From Piliocolobus tephrosceles (Eukaryota; Chordata; Mammalia; Primates; Cercopithecidae): DNA of 64,000 nucleotides. Within the stretch, counting starts at the first letter, position 1; every line of letters begins with the position of its first letter. This document shows positions 57,265 to 64,000 of this stretch, piece after piece. Below the pieces are notes generated by a model. It was not told the DNA's origin. It did no database searches and was given only the letters and a program-made list of their open reading frames with translations. The stretch spans positions 33,781,117 through 33,845,116 of the forward strand of contig NC_045453.1 of the NCBI RefSeq assembly GCF_002776525.5, written 5' to 3'. A program made the position numbers and the translations under genes.

Positions 57265-57385
57265 ATGCTGTGGGCTAAATTGTGAATTCCTTAAGGGCAA
57301 CAACAATATATGGATTATTTGTTTCTCCAGAGAGTCCAGTAAAGTCCTGAGCCCATAGAGAGTTTTCAGTACACAGTTCCCCTAT
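57265..57385 (+). mobile_element. L2 3' fragment
   Basis: GCTAAATTGTGAATTCCTTAAGGGCAACAACAATATATG, then TCCTGAGCCCATAGAGAGTTTTCAGTACA, follows the L2 end pattern. Confidence 0.6.
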
Positions 57386-57664
57386 TTCACGGCCAGCAAG
57401 CTCTTCTGTATAGTGTGGTAGGTCATGTAACTTGGTTAATTTCAACCCACAAAATAGGATGTTTTGACCACATATTCAAGCTTGCAGAAAGACCAGGGCA
57501 TGCCCAGTTTGATATGAAAGAATTGCCCACCCTTTCTCCAGTCTCATTTCTTACTCAATTAAACTGAGCTCAATAAGGCTAGGGCAGAATCCCGTGAAAG
57601 CCCACTACCTGCCCATTGAAAGCATCCAGAAGTACCGAGCTTACTCGGGAGGCTCTCTCTCCAG

Positions 57665-57886
57665 TTTCTCAACTTCAGCATTTGTAACACTTTGGATCAG
57701 ATGATTCTCTGTTGTGGGGTCACTCCTGTGTATTGCAGGGTGTTCAGCAGCATCCTTGGCCTCTACCCCACTAGATGCCAGTAACACTCACCCAGCTATG
57801 ACATCCAAAGACATCTCCAGACACTGTCACATGCCCTGGAGAACAGGGAACAACAACATCACTTGTAGCTGAGAACCATCAATCTA
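57665..57886 (-). mobile_element. MER5A (hAT-Charlie MITE), antisense
   Basis: GATTCTCTGTTGTGGGGTCACTCCTGTGTATTGCAGGGTGTTCAGCAGCATCC, CTCTACCCCACTAGATGCCAGTAACAC, AGACATCTCCAGACACTGTCACATGCCC, TGAGAACCATC. Complete. Confidence 0.93.
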
Positions 57887-57939
57887 GCTCAAATGTTAAC
57901 CTATAAAGGGGTTTTAAGCAACTGTCACTCAGAAATGTC

Positions 57940-58170
57940 CATCTCCATCAGTCTATCCATCGCTCAGTTTTGTTTTCCCCATAGCCTTTATCACAGTCTG
58001 AACTATTTTAATTTATTTCGCACTTATCACTGATCTCCCACTAGAATAGGCTCTTACAACAACAAGGACCTCATCTGTCTTAATCATTACCATATCCACA
58101 GCACCAAAAGCAGCTCCTGGTACATAACAGGTGCTTGGTAAATATTTGTTAAGTAATAAGTATATTTTCA
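57940..58170 (+). mobile_element. L2 3' end
   Basis: CCCCATAGCCTTTATCACAGTCTGAACTATTTTAATTTATTTCG, CTCCCACTAGAATAGGCTC, AGCTCCTGGTACATAACAGGTGCTTGGTAAATATTTGTTAAG follow L2 to its end. Confidence 0.85.
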
Positions 58171-58899
58171 ATGCAGCACTCCTTGGTCTAAGAGGTGCTG
58201 TATTATCTAACCAGTAACTGACTGTAAGGTGTGTCTACATGGCCTAGTGGTACACAGTAAGCATCAATAGTTTTATACATGATTGTAGTGATAGTCAGAG
58301 TCAGACCTGACAACGGATGGCAGACATGGGTTCCAGCTTCTTCTAGGAATTAGTTAGGCTCAACTTCCAGGTCTGGCCACATCAGAGTGACAGGTATTGG
58401 GCTTACCCTCCACCCAGCTTCACCTGTTTTCAGGCATTAAATAATCGTGAGAGAAGAGAAACAAACAAGATGAGGTCCACATGGTCCCAGGCACTCCCTC
58501 CAAGAGGATTTTCCAAAATGTCCCACAAGGAATTAGAGTTGAGTGGAGAGCAATGCTCTCACTGTGGGGAAGAAACAGAAATCAGAACCAGGACTACAGA
58601 GTTGACTGGAATTTGTGCGGACACAAATGGGAGGAAGAGATAGGAAGAAACTGTGCAAAGAAGGAGCTTCAGATATCTACATAGATCCCATTGACTACAT
58701 GGCTGAATACTAAGCTGCAAGTGCACAGAGAAAGACTCTGCAAAGATGGGCAGAGAACAGATCCTGGAAGCTCTGGGATGAACTGATATTAGTGATTTTA
58801 GAGGATGCTTGGGACCAGGGGAACTTGCAGTCCTGAACAATCAGTGCAGAGACACCAACTGAGCATCACTTGTAGACAGTCATTTGATACCCAGAATGG

Positions 58900-59787
58900 C
58901 AAAGTCTTAAGAAGAGAGGTACCATATTCCTAGACCCATCCTAACAAAGCCTAAAAGCAAGGTCCAACAGCATAAAACTCATCTGCCAGTAAGTTAACTG
59001 CTTGCCAGAGAAAGGCTCCCCACTCTTAAAAGGAAGACCACATAATCTAGATTTACTATGATAGATCATTCATACTGTCCAGCATACAATAAAAATCACT
59101 AGACACATAAAGAACAGAAAAAAATGTGGCTGATGAAAAGAATAAATTCATTTGATATTCAAAGATGATGCAATGTTCTAATTAACAGAAGAAGGTTTTA
59201 AAGCAGATACTATAAATATGTTTAAGTATTTAAACTAAAAGATGGACATAATGAGCATGCAGATGGGGAATCTCAGGGGAGAAATGGAAACTATAAAAAG
59301 AAAAATGTGGTAATTTTATAATGGAAAAATAAAATATCTGAAATGAAAAATTTACTGGATGTACTTAGCAGCAGAACAAGAACTAGAGAAGGAAAATAAT
59401 CAGTGATTTTTAAGACTGAGAAATTAAAACTATGCAAAATAAAGCAGAGCAGGGAAAGAGAGGGAGAAAAGATCGAAAACAAACTGAAATTAATGACTTG
59501 TGGGACAATACCAAATAATCTAACATGGATGTAACTGGAATACCAAAAAGGAGACAAGAGGGAATTTGATGAGGAAAAAACACATAAAGAAACGATGGTC
59601 ATGATTTTTCCAAACTTGAGGAAAAATAACAGGTTGTAGAACCAAGAAGCCTCACGAACCTCAAGCAGAATAAACATGTACACAACACCCACCTAGACGC
59701 ACCAGACATATCAGAGTCAGACTGTTGAAAATCAAAGATAAAGAGGAAGTGTTGGAAGTGGCCAGAAAAAATTAAAAATAAAAAGAC
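58900..59787 (+). mobile_element. Old L1 (L1M), 5' region and ORF1 part, sense
   Basis: From about 59090: AAAATATCTGAAATGAAAAATTTACTGGATG, GACTTGTGGGACAATACCAAATAATCTAACATGG, CACCTAGACGCACCAGACATATCAGAGTCAGACTGTTGAAAATCAAAGATAAAGAG are sense L1 ORF1 wording. Resumes past the Charlie insertion at 60653. The left edge is uncertain. Confidence 0.8.
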
Positions 59788-60652
59788 GCCTCCCAGCCTT
59801 TTTGGCTCCAGGAACTGGTTTTGGGGAAGACAATTTTTCTATGAACTGGGTGGTGGGGAGGATGGTTTGGGAAGATTCAAGCACATCCTATTTATTGTGC
59901 ACTTTATTTCTATTGTTATTACATTGTAGCGTATAATGAAATAATTCTACACTGCACCATCATGTGGAGTCAGTGGGAGCCCTGAGCTTGTTTTTCTGCA
60001 ACTAGACGGTCCCATCTGGGGGTGATGGGAGACAGTGACACCCTAAGGGTGTTGCTTATGTCCAGTGTATTCTGTAATCTCGTTTTGGTGGCTGTCACTG
60101 CAGAAAACTGCTTCACAAAGATAGGATGCTGGAAATGGAAGCAGGCTTTTCAGTGATTTTGTGGCAATCTCAGGATATTTTGCCTTGACTTTAATCCAGA
60201 ATGTATGGCGATGTGAAGTTGTCTCAAACATACCTTTAGGCTCACCAGAGGCAGCTGTACAACTGAAGTATATCAACTCACTTGCCACTATAGAGCGTGC
60301 CACCAGACACAGCTTAATAGGGTTCTGCCTCGCTGATAGGGTTCTGATATGAGTCTGCAGGCAGTTGATTTACTATGGTCTCTGTGCAGTCAAACCTCCC
60401 TGCTAATGTTAATCTGTATTTGCAGCCACTCCCCACCACTAGCATCACTGCTTCAGCTCGACCTCAGATCATCAGGCATTCGATTCTCATAAGGAGCACA
60501 CAACCCAGATCCCTTACATGCGCAGCTCACAATAGGGTTTGCACTCCTATGAGAATCTAATGCCACCACTGATCTGAGAGGAGGCACAGCTCAGGTGGTA
60601 ATGCTCACTCACCTCTATATGGCTGATTCCTAACAGCAAAGCAAGGGGTTGT
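59788..60652 (-). mobile_element. hAT-Charlie element (Charlie1-like), internally deleted
   Basis: Both ends of a Charlie element on the + strand in antisense: CCTTTTTGGCTCCAGGAACTGG..GAAGACAATTTTTCTATG on the left, and CTCCTATGAGAATCTAATGCCACCACTGATCTGAGAGGAGG..GATTCCTAACAG on the right. The middle (about 60020-60440) contains transposase 3' coding sequence. It is inserted into the L1M. Confidence 0.88.
60043..60303 (-). pseudogene. hAT transposase C-terminal fossil
   Basis: The minus-strand frame contains KYPEIATKSLKSLLPFP followed by ASYLCEA, the signature of the hAT C-terminal dimerisation region. Just after CEAV the frame is broken; the next expected motif (FSAVTATKTRL) is readable in another frame. 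Only about 90 residues of a transposase normally several hundred long remain, with no DDE catalytic core. It is dead, not a domesticated gene. Confidence 0.85.
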
Positions 60653-60775
60653 CAGACTGGACTGAAAAGCAAACCCAACCCTGCTGTTTATGCACTTTAA
60701 AGAGACAGATAGGTTAAAACTAAAACGACAGAAAAAGACATACCGTGCAAACACTAACCATAGGAAAATAATATT
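60653..60775 (+). mobile_element. Old L1M, ORF2 fragment, resumed
   Basis: TGCACTTTAAAGAGACAGATAGGTTAAAACTAAAACGACAGAAAAAGACATACCGTGCAAACACTAACCAT matches sense L1 ORF2 ('gacacaaataggttgaaagtaaaagg...atgcaaac'). Confidence 0.8.
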
Positions 60776-61442
60776 TAATTCTGTGAGTTTCTCTGTTATG
60801 TTGTTTTGCTGCTACATTTTTGTTTTATCATTAAAGTAAATCTCTATATTAATTTCATATTTGGAAAATGACCTGTATAGTATATATCCCCCTACGTGAA
60901 ACTCTACAGATACATCCAAAACCCTACAAAGTTGTACTGTAAGTTTCTGATAAATGAAGCAGCGATGAAATTGACTGAAAGGATCTTTGTGTGACGTCCA
61001 GCCTACCCACATCTTTGCCATCACTTGGTGATGTCGGACTTTCTTGTTTTTTTGTTTTTTTTGTTTTTTGTTTTTTTGCAGGTCTGATTATGGCAATTAT
61101 ATTTCATGTTGTTTACTTTAAAGTTCCCTAAATATCAGTGTTTTTCCGTTTGTTTACTGATCTTGGAAAGTTCATCAGATGATTCTGGCATCTCTCTGTC
61201 TTTCTCCCCACCCCCTACCTCACTAGAAAAGATCCATTTGATACCTGGGGCCAATCTGTCTAGCCATGGCTTTGGTTTTTATCTCCAGTGACAGCGTAGT
61301 TGAAGATGGTAAGATAATCTTCAGCGATGTATGTTTTACATATTAATGCTTGTGTGTGGTGCCAGGGAAATTTACAAAGATGCAAGTCTGGAAATTGAAC
61401 AAGTCCATTACCACCAGCTGCTTTACTTAACAGTTTAGCCTC
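60776..61442. other. Low-GC sequence, nothing recognised
   Basis: Contains a T/G-interrupted run at 61046-61079. No gene or nameable repeat. Confidence 0.45.
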
Positions 61443-61803
61443 TGTGTTAGGCCATTTTTTGCATTGGTATAAAGAAGTATCTGAAGCTGGTAATTTACCA
61501 AGAAAAGAGGTTTGATTTGCTCATGAATCTGCAGGCTGAATAAGCATGACACCAACATTTGCTGGACTTCTGAGGAGGCTTCAGGAAGCTTACAGTCATG
61601 GCAGAAGGCAAAGCCAAGCTTTTGAACAACCAGATCTCACATGAACTGAGTGAGAACTCACTCATCACCAAGAGGAACAGTGCTAAGCCATTCATGAGGG
61701 ATCCACCCCCATGATCCAAACACCTCCCACCAGGCCCCACTTCCAACACAGGGGACTCCAGTTCAACAGGAGATTTGGAGGGAACAAACGTCCAAACCAT
61801 ATC
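61443..61803 (-). mobile_element. MST-type MaLR LTR, antisense
   Basis: TGTGTTAGGCCATTTTTTGCATTGG ... AGCTTACAGTCATGGCAGAAGGC ... GAACAACCAGATCTCACATGAACTGAGTGAG ... CCACCCCCATGATCCAAACACCTCCCACC ... CCAAACCATATCA. Both LTR ends are present; an internal stretch of some tens of bases is missing near 61610. Confidence 0.93.
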
Positions 61804-61865
61804 ATCTGTTCTTTTACCCAGCAAAAGGCAAAATAACAACCCAACCCAGCATAGCTGTTTAAAAT

Positions 61866-62006
61866 AAAGAGGAAAAAAAGAAAGAAGAAAGAAAAAAAGA
61901 AAAAAAGAAAGAAAAGGAAAGAAAGGAAGAAAGGAAGAAAGAGAGAGAGAAAGAGAGAGAGAGAAAGAAAGAGAGAGAGAGAAAGAAAGAAAGAAAGAAA
62001 GAAAAA

Positions 62007-62075
<69 letters not shown>

Positions 62076-62100
62076 GAAGGAAGGAAGGAAGGAAGGAAGG
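61866..62100. repeat. Purine microsatellite (GAAA/GAGA/GGAA)n
   Basis: About 235 bp with no pyrimidine, changing from mixed AAAG/AGAG (61866-61990) to regular GAAA (to 62073) to GGAA (to 62100), then entering the N gap. The frames through it are low-complexity artefacts. Confidence 0.97.
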
Positions 62101-62200
62101 NNNNNNNNNNNNNNNNNNNNNNNNNNNNNNNNNNNNNNNNNNNNNNNNNNNNNNNNNNNNNNNNNNNNNNNNNNNNNNNNNNNNNNNNNNNNNNNNNNNN
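62101..62200. other. Assembly gap, 100 N
   Basis: Exactly 100 unspecified bases, a conventional placeholder. True size unknown. The left flank is pure GGAA repeat and the right flank begins TCTCTCTCC. Confidence 0.99.
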
Positions 62201-62429
62201 TCTCTCTCCTTGGGGAGGTCCCACAGTGCTTGTCCAACACTTGGCAAGCTTGACTTCCCTCTCATGTCCTGAAATACCTTCATCCTGGAGAAACAGAGGG
62301 ACATCCCCTTTATGTACACTTTGCTGAACATGGAAAGAATGTTAAACTTTCTTCTTTCTTTCCTTTTTATTCCATTCCCTCCATCTCCTGTAGGCTCCAA
62401 ACAATTCTCTTCCCCCCTCACCCCCAGCA
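62201..62429. other. No gene or repeat recognised
   Basis: Starts with a short pyrimidine run and contains another CTTTCTTCTTTCTTTCC patch at 62348-62368. Confidence 0.45.
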
Positions 62430-62685
62430 CTATTAAGGTATAATTGCTAAATGAAGATTATATATATTTACAGTATACTATATTACATAATGTTTTAGCA
62501 CGTGTATACATTGTAAAATGATTAAAACAAGCTAATTAACAAGCCACTTACCATTTTTCTGTGGTGAGAACATTCAAGATCTACTGTATTGCAATTTCCA
62601 AGTATAGGATTAATTATGACTGACTACAGTCACCACGCTGTACAATAGCTCTCCAGAACATATCGACTCTGTCCAACAATTTTTT
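62430..62685 (-). mobile_element. Old L1 3' UTR fragment, antisense
   Basis: AAGGTATAATTGCTAAATGAAGATTATATATATTTACAGTATAC, GTGTATACATTGTAAAATGATTAAAACAAGC, GGTGAGAACATTCAAGATCTAC, GTCACCACGCTGTACAATAGCTCTCCAGAAC follow the antisense tail of a mammalian L1. Confidence 0.75.
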
Positions 62686-62818
62686 TCATTGCTATAAGGA
62701 AATATCTAAAGCTGGGTAATTTACAAAGAAAAGAGATTTGATTGGCTCATGATTCTGCAGGCTGAACCAGCATGACACCAACGTCTGCTGGACTTCTGGC
62801 GAGGCTTCAGGAGGCTTC
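62686..62818 (-). mobile_element. MST-type LTR fragment, antisense
   Basis: TTCATTGCTATAAGGAAATATCTAAAGCTGGGTAATTTAC ... CAGGCTTCT matches the first 130 bp (on +) of the LTR at 61443. It also shares with it the unusual stretch AGCATGACACCAAC..CTGGACTTCTG. The rest of the LTR is absent. Confidence 0.88.
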
Positions 62819-63434
62819 TCTATGCAGCTGAAGGTGTCACCTCAGATGTGCAGCTTGTCCGGCTTCCTGGTCCTCCCCTTCCTGGGGGTCGAACTGATCC
62901 CAACCTTAGCCAGCATCCAAGTCACCAGGAAGGCTTCCTGACAACAGAAGCTGGCCTCATCCTACAGTTTCTCATTTACCAGCTCTGAGAATTTGCATCT
63001 TTAAGAAATTTCCCGGCAATGCAGGACCCTGAATCACATCAGATGCTGGCTCCACTTCCGGGGAGAGCGTGTTTAAACTGAGGTAAAGGAGGCAGCAAGA
63101 AGGGCTGAGCGGTGTCTCCATCGGTAGCTTTATTCTCCCAGCTCCGGCTGCACTGGGCTCTCACCTGTCTGACAGCTCCCGTGTGTGTAATGCTGGAAAA
63201 TAATTACTAATAGCAGCAATATATAATGTTGACTGAGGGCTCATGCCTACTAAGGACTAAAATGCATGGGTGATAATAATCATAGTAATAGCACAAATAA
63301 TAATCATGATTCAGACTACGGGTTTGGCACTGCGATGGGGCCAGCACCATACTCAGCGTGCCCCTGTGGGCATCCCTGGTTCATCCATGCCTTGCCCCCT
63401 GGGTGGCAGCCTCCCGTTTATCAGAGCTTAACGC
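62819..63434. other. No gene recognised
   Basis: Unique-looking sequence; ATAATAAT-rich at 63180-63315. Confidence 0.4.
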
Positions 63435-63525
63435 CTACCACCCCCTCTTGAAAATATGCTTCTTTTTGTTCATTATCATATCCTCATACCTATCCAGTGC
63501 CTATTCAATAAATATTTGTTAAAAG
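63435..63525 (+). mobile_element. L2 3' end
   Basis: CATTATCATATCCTCATACCTATCCAGTGCCTATTCAATAAATATTTGTTAAAAG follows the L2 terminus. Confidence 0.6.
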
Positions 63526-63529
63526 ATAA

Positions 63530-63615
63530 AAAGGAGGCTCAGAGAGTCGAAATAACTGGCCAAAAAGACCATGCTGCTGCTAACACTCAGAGACGAAATT
63601 CAGCTCCAGGGTTAT
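63530..63615 (+). mobile_element. MIR fragment
   Basis: AGGAGGCTCAGAGAGTCGAAATAACTGGCC ... CACTCAGAGACGAAATTCAGCTCCAGGG fits MIR in sense. Confidence 0.6.
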
Positions 63616-63939
63616 CTGACCACAGAGTCTGGGCACTCCAGCCAGAGGCTGGAGGAAGGAGAATCCCAGGTGAGGATGAGGTGCCTCTGATGCAACCCCT
63701 GGTCCCAGGCTGGGCGCCCTGACGTGAGATCCCAGCCTGGAGGGGTAGATATCAGCCTCCCTGCCTTACGTCTGGCTACACTGGGGTTAAATCACCACCC
63801 AGGTGAAGCCCTTTGCAAGAGGAATGGGCATGATTCTGTGGTCCCCAGGTTAGTCGTCTCAGTCACTGTGTCCTCATTGTCAGGTATAAGAGCCTTTCAT
63901 GGATAGCTTTGCATTTAACCTTATCAAGGGTCTGTGAAT
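63616..63939. other. No gene or repeat recognised
   Basis: Unique-looking sequence. Confidence 0.4.
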
Positions 63940-64000
63940 TTTGCAGTTAAATCCATTTTTACAGACTCAGAGGAAGAAACTGCTGCCTAGAGTCACACAG
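63940..64000 (+). mobile_element. MIR fragment, cut by window end
   Basis: CATTTTTACAGACTCAGAGGAAGAAACTGCTGCCTAGAGTCACACAG is the MIR core, continuing beyond the window. Confidence 0.7.

Noticed and set aside
61495..62430. 311-codon frame on the minus strand
   Set aside because: It crosses the N gap and a pure purine microsatellite; the Phe/Ser/Leu runs are repeat translation, and its ends lie in an LTR.

Overview
This is a window of primate nuclear DNA with no protein-coding gene, RNA gene or operon that I can support. The organism call rests on the interspersed repeats: Alu copies of J, S and Y type (the Alu family is primate-specific), THE1/MST LTRs, and L1PA/L1PB tails. These sit on an older mammalian layer of L1M, L2, MIR, MLT1 LTRs and hAT-Charlie DNA transposons. 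A run of exactly 100 N at 62101-62200 is an assembly-gap placeholder. All names are by eye against remembered family signatures, so subfamily labels and edges are approximate.

Layout. 1-3.6 kb: an antisense old L1 split by an Alu. 3.6-10.5 kb: mostly unique sequence with MIR/L2/MLT1 relics and several tandem duplications (98, 61 and 31 bp units) plus a CA repeat. 10.5-11.2 kb: a large degenerate CCAT array. 11.3-26.8 kb: mainly unique, with MER5A, L2, MIR and Alu copies, a GGAT array and an octamer/forkhead-like motif dyad. 26.9-29.3 kb: a nested stack, in which an old L1ME is interrupted by an unnamed element, a TATC microsatellite, an AluY and an L1PB. 30-34.6 kb: two diverged direct copies of a roughly 320-bp segment, and MLT1 LTRs. 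36-42.3 kb: THE1, MST and MLT1 LTRs, MIRs and Alus, including a MaLR LTR carrying a copied piece of a MIR that lies 2.1 kb downstream. 42.3-52 kb: low-GC unique sequence with MIR and MLT1 relics, a perfect 19-bp hairpin, two Alus and a THE1. 52-58 kb: a 115-bp tandem duplication, a GT repeat, AluJ, L2 and a short L1PA insertion with clean target-site duplications. 58-64 kb: a sense L1M interrupted by a Charlie transposon that still shows transposase C-terminal coding, then two related MST LTR pieces around a long purine microsatellite and the gap.

No gene network can be described. The biology readable here is genome dynamics: retrotransposon nesting, many small tandem duplications, and at least two or three short-range copy events (30.4/33.3 kb, 39.4/41.5 kb, 61.5/62.7 kb). 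The open reading frames are short or lie in repeats and show no convincing protein homology apart from the transposase fossil. One 38-codon CpG-rich frame at 17.15 kb is noted only as a weak exon candidate. No complete new biological system was found; the strongest unusual signal is the templated MIR insertion inside the 39 kb LTR.
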